A DNA stretch of 64,000 bases from Mariniphaga sediminis (lineage in GTDB: Bacteria > Bacteroidota > Bacteroidia > Bacteroidales > Prolixibacteraceae). The notes beneath the pieces were generated by a model. It worked only from the letters and a program-made list of their open reading frames with translations. It searched no databases and was not told where the DNA came from. Positions 8,731-16,247 of this stretch are shown here, piece after piece. A program made the position numbers and the translations under genes. Each line of letters begins with the position of its first letter. Positions within the stretch are counted from its first letter, which is position 1. The stretch spans positions 434,001 to 498,000 of the forward strand of contig NZ_QWET01000001.1 in NCBI RefSeq assembly GCF_003573545.1. The letters run 5' to 3'.

Positions 8731-9081
8731 ATGAACAGAAATATGACACAACATAAACAACCGGAAAACATTCCGTTAAAGGATGTGAGCCGCTTTAACA
8801 GGTGGATAAATCACCTGGATGAAAAAGACAAATTGCTACGTCCGGAAACCAGGAAAAGAAAATGGATAATATCCCTGGCAGTACTTTTTCTGTTGTTTGT
8901 ACTCTCCTTTATCCTGTTTCCATGGGTGAAAATGGAGTATAAAAACCTGGGCGTGACAAACGAACAGGTAATACAAACATTGCCGGACAAAAACCGGCTC
9001 CTCCCTTTGGAAATGCCCGTAGATTCATTTGAGCAACGATTAAAAAAGCAAATCCATGAAAACAATTCTGAAAAAGAGTAA
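8731..9081 (+). CDS. traL: TraL-like small membrane protein
   Basis: A protein of about 116 residues with a polar N-terminus, a strongly basic stop-transfer region (RPETRKRKW), one membrane helix (IISLAVLFLLFVLSFILFPW) and a polar tail. The frame is open further upstream, but the ATG at 8731 gives a product that begins right after traK and matches TraL in size and topology. Its 3' end overlaps the traM start by 26 bases, which suggests coupled translation. It belongs with traK and traM in the VirB8-VirB10 part of the transfer apparatus. Assignment is by position and topology more than by motif. Confidence 0.75.
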   Translation: MNRNMTQHKQPENIPLKDVSRFNRWINHLDEKDKLLRPETRKRKWIISLAVLFLLFVLSFILFPWVKMEYKNLGVTNEQVIQTLPDKNRLLPLEMPVDSFEQRLKKQIHENNSEKE

Positions 9082-10234
9082 AGCGATGTTTATCCTGCCA
9101 TTGATCCTGCTTCCTTTTGTGGTACTGATATTTTATATCCTGGGTGGCGGAAATCCAACTGGAAGCGGAGGACAAAACAATGCTAAGAATGAAGGGGTCA
9201 ATTACTCCATGCCCCAGGCTGAAAGTACCATCGAAATTACTGACAAGATGGAGGCCTATGAACAACAGGGCGGGCGGGCATCCACAACAGATTATCATAT
9301 CCTTGAAATCCCGGATTCATTACAGCAGCCAAACGAGGTTTTGGATTTACCGGAGGAACTGGCTGAATCCACAGGCTCAGACACCAAAAAACAGTTAAAT
9401 GGCAGTATCTCCCATAACCTGTTGGCGCATATCAAACAAAAAGAACAGGAAATTAACCGGGAGTTGAATCCTCCGGAGTGGGAAACGGACAAGGTGAAAA
9501 CAGGAGGTAAAACCTCTGTAAAAAAACAAATCTCCCGTGTTCAAAACAATGAAAATAAAAACGGGAAGGGACAATCAGCCGTGACTTTGCAAAGAACAGG
9601 TATACAAGAGCTGGATAAAGTATTTGAAGAGAATATTGATTTGAACCGGCAGAATGATTCCTTGAAATATACCCTCCGCCAATTACAGCAGCAACAAATG
9701 GAGGAGGAACGAAAAGAAAATGCCCGCTTTGCCCTGGAAAAGAAAAACAATTCCGGGTTTCAAAAAAATGTGACAAATAACCTCCTCATTAAAGCGGAAA
9801 TTTATGAAACCACCACCGTCCTGGACGGCCACCGGGTGAAGCTTCGGTTGCTGGAAGACACATGGCTGAATGACAAAAAAATACCTGAAAACACATTTGT
9901 TTACGGGATTTGCAAAGTCAGGAATGAACGGCTGCATATTACCATTAGCCAACTGCCCGTTGAAAATACTTTTTTACCGGTGGACCTGGCCATCCATGAT
10001 CTGGACGGGCTGTCCGGCCTGTATGTACCCGGCAATGCAGCAAGAAAAATTACCCGCGAAGTGGGAAGCCAAACCAATACCTCTTCTCTTTTTGGGATGA
10101 CTGACAGTCCGTTGACCTATGCAGGAATCAGGGCAGCTGACAGAACCACACAGGCCTTTTTAAAAAGGGTGCGCCTGAAAAAAGTAACCGTCAAAAAAAA
10201 TACACTTGTTTATCTCATCAATCAAAATCAATAA
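9056..10234 (+). CDS. traM: TraM-like conjugation protein (VirB10-like)
   Basis: A 392-residue protein. It has a short cytoplasmic start, one membrane helix (MFILPLILLPFVVLIFYILGG), then a long low-complexity and coiled-coil region with Gln- and Glu-rich segments (ENIDLNRQNDSLKYTLRQLQ, QQQMEEERKENARFALEKKN). A conserved C-terminal beta-barrel-type domain follows, from about residue 245 (LIKAEIYETTTVLDGHRVKL) to the end. This architecture is that of TraM in Bacteroides conjugative transposons, the VirB10 counterpart linking inner- and outer-membrane complexes. It is somewhat shorter than the usual TraM, mainly in the linker. It lies three bases before traN. Confidence 0.86.
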   Translation: MKTILKKSKAMFILPLILLPFVVLIFYILGGGNPTGSGGQNNAKNEGVNYSMPQAESTIEITDKMEAYEQQGGRASTTDYHILEIPDSLQQPNEVLDLPEELAESTGSDTKKQLNGSISHNLLAHIKQKEQEINRELNPPEWETDKVKTGGKTSVKKQISRVQNNENKNGKGQSAVTLQRTGIQELDKVFEENIDLNRQNDSLKYTLRQLQQQQMEEERKENARFALEKKNNSGFQKNVTNNLLIKAEIYETTTVLDGHRVKLRLLEDTWLNDKKIPENTFVYGICKVRNERLHITISQLPVENTFLPVDLAIHDLDGLSGLYVPGNAARKITREVGSQTNTSSLFGMTDSPLTYAGIRAADRTTQAFLKRVRLKKVTVKKNTLVYLINQNQ

Positions 10235-10237
10235 GCC

Positions 10238-11038
10238 ATGAAATTTTTTATAGTTAGTATTCTAATCAGTTTTCAGCTATCATTGGTGGCACAAAACGGT
10301 ATCCTGGTAAATGAAACAAAAGCCACACACATCATCTGCCCTGAAAGGGTAAGCTATCTTCAGGCGGGTGACCATTCCAGAATCCTGTCCGAAGTGGTGC
10401 CGGAACATCCCAGCCTGATCCGGGTAAAAGCAGTAGAACCGTTTGACGGGGAATCTTCCCTGACACTGGTTAGTGCCGGCAGGATGTATTCCCTGTTTGT
10501 ATCTTATGGAGACACAGGCCCCATTGAATATAACCTGAAATCTTTTTACGGAGAAAAGACCGGGTTATCTGCAGCAGGTCCGGTTCCGGAGTATATTCTG
10601 AAAGAGTTGTGCCGGCAGATGTTATTTCGGCAGGGCAGGCATATTCGCAACAGGAAAACAAAAAAGGACGGAATTGTATTGCGCCTGGAAAAAACCGGAC
10701 TGAACAATGACTTGCTGTTCTTCCAAATCAGCATCACCAACCAGACCAATACCGGATACCGGTTGGAAGGTTTTAACTGGTGGATTGATGACAAGCGGCA
10801 AATGAAAGCTGTTAATGTGCAGGAATATCAAATATTTCCTGAATTTCAGTATTATGGGATAACCTCTATTCCTCCTGAAACCACCCTCCGGGAGGTATTT
10901 GTCCTGCCCAAACTGACGATTCCCGGAAAACGGATACTCCGTATCGAAATGCTGGAACAAGCATTGGGAAATACAGGCCGTAAGCTGAGCCTTGAAATCA
11001 AAAGCAGGGATATCCTGAAAGCAAAGAAACTCAAATAG
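10238..11038 (+). CDS. traN: TraN-like conjugation protein (VirB9-like, DUF4138)
   Basis: A 266-residue exported protein with a signal peptide (FFIVSILISFQLSLVAQ). Features typical of the Bacteroides TraN/DUF4138 family are an early ATHIICPERVSYLQAGDHSR segment, an IRVKAVEPFDGESSLTLVSA strand pair, and a C-terminal beta-domain (TNTGYRLEGFNWWIDDKRQ and PPETTLREVFVLPKLTIPG). TraN is the VirB9-like outer-membrane partner of TraM. It ends ten bases before the coupling-protein gene. TraO, TraP and TraQ, which normally follow in CTnDOT-type clusters, are absent. Confidence 0.85.
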   Translation: MKFFIVSILISFQLSLVAQNGILVNETKATHIICPERVSYLQAGDHSRILSEVVPEHPSLIRVKAVEPFDGESSLTLVSAGRMYSLFVSYGDTGPIEYNLKSFYGEKTGLSAAGPVPEYILKELCRQMLFRQGRHIRNRKTKKDGIVLRLEKTGLNNDLLFFQISITNQTNTGYRLEGFNWWIDDKRQMKAVNVQEYQIFPEFQYYGITSIPPETTLREVFVLPKLTIPGKRILRIEMLEQALGNTGRKLSLEIKSRDILKAKKLK

Positions 11039-11048
11039 ACACGGAAAA

Positions 11049-12992
11049 ATGATACACGAATCCAGGGAACTGCAAAAAATGCACGAAAGCTTCCGTTTCT
11101 TCAGCTACCTGCTGTTGTTTCTGACATTGTATTTGAATCAGGTTCCATTTTTCAGGGAGAAAGGAATATACATTGCAGAGCTGTCGGATCTGATTATCCG
11201 GCTGAACCGGCTGGAGGTTATTGCACGGGTGGGCTACTCCAAAGTCCTGTGCCTGGTGTTCCTGGCCATTACGTGTATGGGTACCAAAGCTAAAAAGGAA
11301 AGGGACCTGAAGGTTTCGGTATTGGTAGTCCGGATAATATCAGGTCTCATAATTTACTGGGGAAGCCTGTATTTTTTTGACCGGCATGTTCCCATCTATC
11401 TTGGATTGTCTTTTTTGGGATTTGTGATTCTTAACATCGGTTTTGACAACGTCTCCAAACTGATTAATGTCAACCTGATGAAAGACCGCTTTAACCTGGA
11501 AAATGAAAGTTTCCCGCAACAACAGTCCTGCGTCGCCAATGAGTTTTCCGTGAACCTGGCCACCCTTTACCAATACCGGAACAAGTGGCATGAAGGATGG
11601 ATAAACATTGTCAACCCGTTTCGGGGAACCATGGTTATCGGAACCCCGGGCTCCGGGAAATCCTATTCTGTGGTACTGCCTTTCATCCGGCAGCACCTGG
11701 CCAAAGGATTTGCCCTGTGCGTGTATGATTTTAAATATCCGGATTTATCGCAGATAGCCTATAACCATTATCTGAAAGCAAAAAAGAAGGGAATATTACC
11801 TGAGAATACCCGGTTTTATGTCATCAACTTTGATAACACCTGCAAATCTTTCCGTTGCAACCCCCTTTCACCGGAATTGATGGAAAGCACGATTGATGCT
11901 TTTGAGTCTTCCCGCACGGTGCTTTACAACCTGAACAGGGAATGGATACGTAAACAGGGTGAATTTTTTTCGGAATCAGCCGTTTCATTTTTTGCAGCGG
12001 TTATCTGGTTTTTGAAAAAATACCGGAACGGGGAGTTTTGTACGTTGCCGCATGCCATTGAACTGCTGCAACTGGACTATGACGATTTGTTTGAGGTACT
12101 TTCCGGAGAGCCGGACGTGACCAACATTATCAACCCGTTTATCAATGCCCATAAACGGGGCGCCCACGAACAACTGGAAGGGCAATTGGGAAGCCTGAAA
12201 ATTGCCATCTCCGAAATCATTAGCCGGGAGATTTACTGGATATGTTCAGGAAATGATTTTTCACTGGACATAAACAACCCGGAGCACCCCGGGGTAGTTT
12301 GCCTGGCCAACAATCCTCTGCGCATAGAAATGTACGGGGCAGTCCTTTCCCTGTTCATCACCCGGATGCTGAAAGTTATGAACCGGAAGTACCAGCATAA
12401 ATGCTCCTTAATTTTTGATGAATTACCTACTATTTATTTCCGGGGGTTGGATACGCTGATTGCCACGGCACGAAGCAATAAAATTTCAACATTACTGGGA
12501 ATCCAGACGATGGATCAGCTTATCCGCGATTACGGGAAAGAACAAGCCCATGCTGTCCTGACCAACATCGGGAATATTTTTGCCGGCCAGTCGGTGGGGG
12601 AGACAGCCCGGTTTATCCAGAACCGGATGGGAAAAATCCTGCAGGAAAGGCAATCCATCAGTATTAACCGAAATTCCCAGTCTACCTCCTTCTCCACCCA
12701 GATGGATTACCTGGTACCGGAAGGAAAAATTGCCACCCTGCCGCAAGGGTATATGGTAGGGCAGGTAGCCGACAACTTCGGGGAACCAATCGGTCAAAAG
12801 AACTTTAACTGCCTGATGAATGCAGATTCAAAGACTCTGGAAAAGGAAGAAAAATGTTTTGTCCCGATTCCTGACTTTTATGATTTTGACAACCGGGACG
12901 ATGTGCTGGAACGCAACCGCACCCGGATACAGAATGATATCCGCTCTATTGTAATAGAAAACCGGAAACAAAACCAGAATCAAACACAATAA
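11049..12992 (+). CDS. Type IV coupling protein (VirD4/TraG-like DNA pump, MobC-type of Bacteroides elements)
   Basis: A 647-residue ATPase that would couple the relaxase-DNA complex to the secretion channel. The N-terminus has three to four hydrophobic segments (FFSYLLLFLTLYLNQVPFF, LCLVFLAITCM, ISGLIIYWGSLYFF, IYLGLSFLGFVILNIGF). The Walker A motif GTPGSGKSYS is near residue 200 and the Walker B-like LIFDELPTIYF near residue 455. The region between contains SPELMESTIDAFESSRTVLY, typical of Bacteroides coupling proteins. It is part of the same strand run as traN (ten bases) and the PH-domain gene (11 bases). In Bacteroides nomenclature such proteins are usually named MobC or TraG-like; I avoid a symbol because the naming conflicts. 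Confidence 0.88.
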   Translation: MIHESRELQKMHESFRFFSYLLLFLTLYLNQVPFFREKGIYIAELSDLIIRLNRLEVIARVGYSKVLCLVFLAITCMGTKAKKERDLKVSVLVVRIISGLIIYWGSLYFFDRHVPIYLGLSFLGFVILNIGFDNVSKLINVNLMKDRFNLENESFPQQQSCVANEFSVNLATLYQYRNKWHEGWINIVNPFRGTMVIGTPGSGKSYSVVLPFIRQHLAKGFALCVYDFKYPDLSQIAYNHYLKAKKKGILPENTRFYVINFDNTCKSFRCNPLSPELMESTIDAFESSRTVLYNLNREWIRKQGEFFSESAVSFFAAVIWFLKKYRNGEFCTLPHAIELLQLDYDDLFEVLSGEPDVTNIINPFINAHKRGAHEQLEGQLGSLKIAISEIISREIYWICSGNDFSLDINNPEHPGVVCLANNPLRIEMYGAVLSLFITRMLKVMNRKYQHKCSLIFDELPTIYFRGLDTLIATARSNKISTLLGIQTMDQLIRDYGKEQAHAVLTNIGNIFAGQSVGETARFIQNRMGKILQERQSISINRNSQSTSFSTQMDYLVPEGKIATLPQGYMVGQVADNFGEPIGQKNFNCLMNADSKTLEKEEKCFVPIPDFYDFDNRDDVLERNRTRIQNDIRSIVIENRKQNQNQTQ

Positions 12993-13003
12993 AAACAAGT
13001 CGT

Positions 13004-13519
13004 ATGATTGAAAACACAACTTATATCAAATGCAGACCATCTCAGGTGGTGAACCTGAAACATTTTTTTGTGGTGCTGATTATGACACCCTTGCTTTTAA
13101 TCCATGGCGAAACAATACACCAAATGATACCGGGGGAGTTTATCCCGGATAATCTGGAAATACATCTTTGCAGGTTACCGGTATATCTGTTTGCGGGAAC
13201 CCTTTTAAACCTGGGGTACCACCTTCTTAAAATTCGCTGCACTGGTTATGAGGTTGACGCTGAAGAACTGCACCATACAACAGGAATTCTGTACAGAAAA
13301 CACGGTTATATTGAGTTATACAGGCTGAAGGATTTTCAAATTGACCGGCCTTTGATTTACCGTTTTTTCGGACTGGGAAACCTGGTTGTGTATACCTCGG
13401 ACAAGACCACACCTGTATTCCGGCTGAAAGCTATCAAAAAACCGGAAGAAGTTTACACCATCCTTCGCGGCCTGACAGAACTGAACCGCAAAGAAAAACA
13501 TGTTTTTGAAGTAGATTAA
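13004..13519 (+). CDS. Bacterial PH-domain (bPH_2/YdbT-like) membrane protein
   Basis: A 171-residue protein with two hydrophobic segments in its first half (FFVVLIMTPLLLIHGE and RLPVYLFAGTLLNLGYHLL). A C-terminal bacterial PH-type domain follows, recognisable from the pattern YEVDAEELHHTTGILYRKHG, then IELYRLKDFQIDRPLIYRFF, GLGNLVVYTSDKTTPVF and a closing helix EEVYTILRGLTELN. This matches the YdbS/YdbT bPH_2 pattern. Such genes are common between the coupling protein and mobilisation genes in Bacteroides elements, but their role in transfer is not known to me. A membrane-associated regulatory or scaffold role is inferred. Confidence 0.75.
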   Translation: MIENTTYIKCRPSQVVNLKHFFVVLIMTPLLLIHGETIHQMIPGEFIPDNLEIHLCRLPVYLFAGTLLNLGYHLLKIRCTGYEVDAEELHHTTGILYRKHGYIELYRLKDFQIDRPLIYRFFGLGNLVVYTSDKTTPVFRLKAIKKPEEVYTILRGLTELNRKEKHVFEVD

Positions 13520-13536
13520 CATTTAAAAATAAGATT

Positions 13537-14211
13537 ATGGAACAGTACACCCGTATGAAACAGGAAGACATTCCTTTTGAGAAACTGGAAAAAGTGGGAA
13601 TTAACCGTGATTTTGTCAATCACATGGAACCGAATGAACTGAAAGATTTTCTGAACGGTTTCCGCTCGGAGAAGCTCTACACTGTCAATGCCAGAATTGA
13701 CAGCCAGGAGTATAAAATTCCGGCTAAAATCAGGCTGCAACAGCAGGACGACGGATCGGTAAATGTTCGGATACATCCTATTCAGCGTTTATTCGTCCCC
13801 GATGAATACATGGGGCATAAATTTACCAAACAGGAAAAAACTGCGTTGCTGAACGACCGGAACCTGGGAAAAACCATTGAGCTGACCGGGAGGGATGGCA
13901 GGAAAGATAATTACTACCTGGCTGTTGATTCCAAAACCAATGAACTGATATCGCTCCGGACGAGGCATATTCAGGTGCCGGATAGAATTAAAGGTGTTTC
14001 ACTTTCCGAAGAGCAAAAACAAAAACTGGCAGCCGGGAAAAAGGTTACCCTGGACGGGATGACCGGGCGCAACGGGAAGAAATTCGGGGCAACACTACAG
14101 ATTGATGCCGCTAACCGGAATATCAATTTCTCCGGGTTTAAACAGGAAAAAGAAAAAGACCTGGAGCAGAAGCAGGACAAAGCCAAAGGTGCCAAACAAA
14201 AAATAGGATAA
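13537..14211 (+). CDS. DUF4099/DUF3945-domain protein of Bacteroides mobile elements
   Basis: A 224-residue soluble protein. The first 60 residues (IPFEKLEKVGINRDFVNHME and FLNGFRSEKLYTV) correspond to DUF4099. Two copies of a DUF3945-type repeat follow: VPDEYMGHKFTKQEKTALLN with GKTIELTGRDGRKDNYYLAV, and VPDRIKGVSLSEEQKQKLAA with KVTLDGMTGRNGKKFGATLQ. A Lys/Gln/Glu-rich tail closes it. Proteins of this type are carried by Bacteroidota conjugative elements, sometimes fused to topoisomerase or relaxosome genes; the biochemical role is unknown. The duplicated DUF3945 unit is visible by eye. It is the last gene before a strong terminator. Confidence 0.82.
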   Translation: MEQYTRMKQEDIPFEKLEKVGINRDFVNHMEPNELKDFLNGFRSEKLYTVNARIDSQEYKIPAKIRLQQQDDGSVNVRIHPIQRLFVPDEYMGHKFTKQEKTALLNDRNLGKTIELTGRDGRKDNYYLAVDSKTNELISLRTRHIQVPDRIKGVSLSEEQKQKLAAGKKVTLDGMTGRNGKKFGATLQIDAANRNINFSGFKQEKEKDLEQKQDKAKGAKQKIG

Positions 14212-14235
14212 CCATCACTACGTACTCTTATTACG

Positions 14236-14280
14236 AAGAAAGGGAAGCCATTATAAAGAAGTTTCTCTTTCTTTTTTTTT
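14236..14280 (+). terminator. Intrinsic terminator closing the tra operon
   Basis: AAGAAAGGGAA at 14236-14246 pairs with TTCTCTTTCTT at 14263-14273 with one wobble, and is followed by a run of Ts to 14280. It lies just downstream of the DUF3945 gene. Confidence 0.65.
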
Positions 14281-14339
14281 GAAAAACGACCCATGAAAAC
14301 AGGCAGGAAGAACCTTCGGGGTAGGGGAATGCAAGATGT

Positions 14340-14422
14340 GTTTTTGTAATACAAAAACGCTTGTGCCTATCCGGCAGGGACTTTTACCATCGGGTAAAAG
14401 CGTGATTAATCCTTCGGATTAA
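14340..14422 (+). other. Candidate oriT: three small hairpins upstream of the mobilisation genes
   Basis: Three perfect hairpins follow one another: GTTTTTGT/ACAAAAAC (14340-14358), CTTTTACC/GGTAAAAG (14381-14400) and TTAATCC/GGATTAA (14406-14422), separated by CTTGTGCCTATCCGGCAGGG-like sequence. They lie directly before the relaxosome and relaxase genes, where Bacteroides elements usually have their oriT. The hairpins are seen directly; the oriT role is inferred, and a leader or attenuator role for the mob operon is possible. Confidence 0.4.
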
Positions 14423-14431
14423 AATGAAAAG

Positions 14432-14815
14432 ATGAGACCTAAAACGTCCGATACAGACAAACTGGATAAACTGATTTGCATACGGCTTTCAGGTTTGGAA
14501 AAGAGGTTATTGTTGCAGAGGTGTAAAAAAGAAGGCTATCGGACCATCAGTGATTTTTGCCGGGCAAAACTGGTTCGGAAAAGGGAAATCAAAAAAGTGG
14601 AAGCCAGCAAAGAATTTATGGAGGCAGCCCAAAAACTGGATTATGAGTTGAATAGAATCGGGGTGAACCTGAACCAGGTTTCCAAACGGTTGAACACCCA
14701 TCCGGTTTACCAGTTCTCCAATGCCGACCGAAAGGTTTTCCTGCAGCTCCTTTCCGAATTAAAAAACTGTTTTGCCACGCTGCAACACTACCTGGACCAG
14801 ATTGAGCCAAAATAG
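14432..14815 (+). CDS. Relaxosome accessory protein (MobA/MobC-like, ribbon-helix-helix)
   Basis: A 127-residue protein with a ribbon-helix-helix-like N-terminus (ICIRLSGLEKRLLLQRCKKE and GYRTISDFCRAKLVRKR) and a helical C-terminal region. The latter contains the signature LDYELNRIGVNLNQVSKRLN, found in MobC/MobA-type nicking accessory proteins that help the relaxase bind oriT. It precedes the relaxase gene by 16 bases, the usual order. In Bacteroides elements the name MobA is used for such proteins, whereas Pfam calls the domain MobC, so no symbol is given. It lies downstream of the candidate oriT and terminator, so it starts a separate transcript. Confidence 0.82.
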   Translation: MRPKTSDTDKLDKLICIRLSGLEKRLLLQRCKKEGYRTISDFCRAKLVRKREIKKVEASKEFMEAAQKLDYELNRIGVNLNQVSKRLNTHPVYQFSNADRKVFLQLLSELKNCFATLQHYLDQIEPK

Positions 14816-14831
14816 AAAAGCAAAATGAAAC

Positions 14832-15731
14832 ATGGTCATTGTCATTCATCAGGCGACGCACACTGAAAATGCCCTGCGCTACAATGAAAAAAAAGTGAAA
14901 GAAGGAAAAGCGGTTTTCTTCCACTCCCGGAATACGCTTTCTGTTAATCCCTTTATGTACGACGAAAAGCACCGCCTGAAAAACCTGTTGGATATTGAAA
15001 AAGCCAATACCCGTGTCAAAAACAAATGCCTGCACATCTCTTTTAATCCATCGGTGGATGATTACCGGAAACTGGGCGATACAACCATCCGGCATGAAAT
15101 TGACCGGATGATGGAACACATGGGTTATGCGAACCAACCTTACTTTGTCTACAAACACCAGGATTTGGAGCGTGTGCATTTTCATGTGGTATCCACCCGG
15201 ATTGACAGGGAAACCGGACGAAAAATCAAGGACAACTATGAAAAACAGAAAATGCAGAAGTTTGTGCAGGAACTGGAACAGAAATATGACTTATCAAACC
15301 AACAGGCCAAAGAACCATCCAATTTTAAATTTTCGCCCCGAAGCCGGAATATCAAACAAAACCTGGAAAACCTGTTTGTACACCTGAACCAAATGCAGGA
15401 AATCACCTCCAAGGATATGTACAATGAAGTCCTGAAGCTATTTAATGTCGAAATCAAAAAATCCGGGAGAGGACATATTGTTCTGGTAACCGATGGAGAA
15501 GGGATTCCAATCCGGTATCCGATCCGGTTGTCGAAGTTTAAGGAGAGGCCGAGGTTTTATGTATCAGCTAAAGTTGAGAAGACGATGGAAATTTCGAAAC
15601 AGGTTATTGATAAATTTCAGTTGGCGCAGTGGGCAAAGGATTTGAATCGGTTGGTGGAGAAAAACAGACCTAAAGAAGCAGTTTTAAAACAAAAGATTAA
15701 GAAGAAGAAAAACAAACAAAAACGAATTTGA
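14832..15731 (+). CDS. Relaxase (MobB-like, Relaxase/Mobilization nuclease family)
   Basis: A 299-residue DNA-nicking enzyme for conjugative transfer. The three-histidine metal site is seen as HQDLERVHFH near residues 112-121 (pattern H-x-D-x4-H-x-H). The N-terminal region has an expected tyrosine in the LRYNEKKVKEGK segment (residue 17). The C-terminus is basic (KEAVLKQKIKKKKNKQKR). It is shorter than many Bacteroides MobB relaxases, which often exceed 350 residues, but the core is complete. It is the last gene of the transfer block; the composition falls in GC within about 200 bases after it. Confidence 0.85.
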   Translation: MVIVIHQATHTENALRYNEKKVKEGKAVFFHSRNTLSVNPFMYDEKHRLKNLLDIEKANTRVKNKCLHISFNPSVDDYRKLGDTTIRHEIDRMMEHMGYANQPYFVYKHQDLERVHFHVVSTRIDRETGRKIKDNYEKQKMQKFVQELEQKYDLSNQQAKEPSNFKFSPRSRNIKQNLENLFVHLNQMQEITSKDMYNEVLKLFNVEIKKSGRGHIVLVTDGEGIPIRYPIRLSKFKERPRFYVSAKVEKTMEISKQVIDKFQLAQWAKDLNRLVEKNRPKEAVLKQKIKKKKNKQKRI

Positions 15732-16247
15732 TTTTCAATCAGAATCTCTGGTTTAACCTATTAACGCAAATCGTGTTCGGTTGCAAATTAGTCTTCTTGC
15801 CCCATTGTTGTTCATTTTGTTTTATCTAAGTCGTTGCTAGTCTTGTTTTTGGGTAAGAGCCTTCTGTTGCCCCATTAGTTTATAATATATTCCTGCACCA
15901 GAAGTTCCAATCTTATTTAGAATCTTAAATTTATCTACTAATTCTGTTAAATTATTGGTCGCTGTCCTTTTGGAAAATTCCTGATGAATAAAGATTTTCC
16001 CCCAATAACGTTCCACATTATATTCAATTTTCTAATTTTGGAAAAATGCAAACCGGACTGCAAAAGCTGTTTTGCAAATTTTTATTAATCAAGTATCTAC
16101 CAAAACCGAAAACATTTCAATGGCTAAGAAAAAACCAAACGGCATGACTGACCGTAGCAAAGAGAAGGTGGAAAACAGAAAAGCATGGAAGAAAACCTCT
16201 GGGATTTGGCTAACGAGTTGTGGGGAATCGTCTATACATATTAAATT
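15732..16247. other. Gap with gene remnants
   Basis: About 500 bases between the relaxase and the AlbA_2-type gene. A minus-strand winged-helix remnant occupies 15837-16031. Beyond it, a 43-codon plus-strand frame from 16120 (MAKKKPNG, then basic residues), together with a second frame reading ENLWDLANELWG, vaguely resembles the start of a type I methyltransferase subunit (HsdM) broken by a frameshift. That resemblance is weak. Both suggest an insertion hotspot with decayed genes. Confidence 0.4.
15837..16031 (-). pseudogene. Remnant of a Fic-type protein C-terminus (winged helix)
   Basis: On the minus strand 64 codons without a start codon read NVERYWGKIFIHQEFSKRTA, then LTELVDKFKILNKIGTSGAG and YYKLMGQQ before a TAG at 15837. 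The pattern E-F-S-K-R-T-A followed by LTELVDKFKIL and a G-x-G turn is the winged helix found at the C-terminus of many Fic-family proteins. The frame is closed upstream by a stop at 16032-16034, so only the tail survives. The family call is by pattern. Confidence 0.45.

Noticed and set aside
2180-15731. Idea that the tra block is a non-conjugative secretion system
   Set aside because: A relaxase with the H-x-D-x4-H-x-H site, a relaxosome protein and a coupling protein lie in the same block, which supports conjugation.
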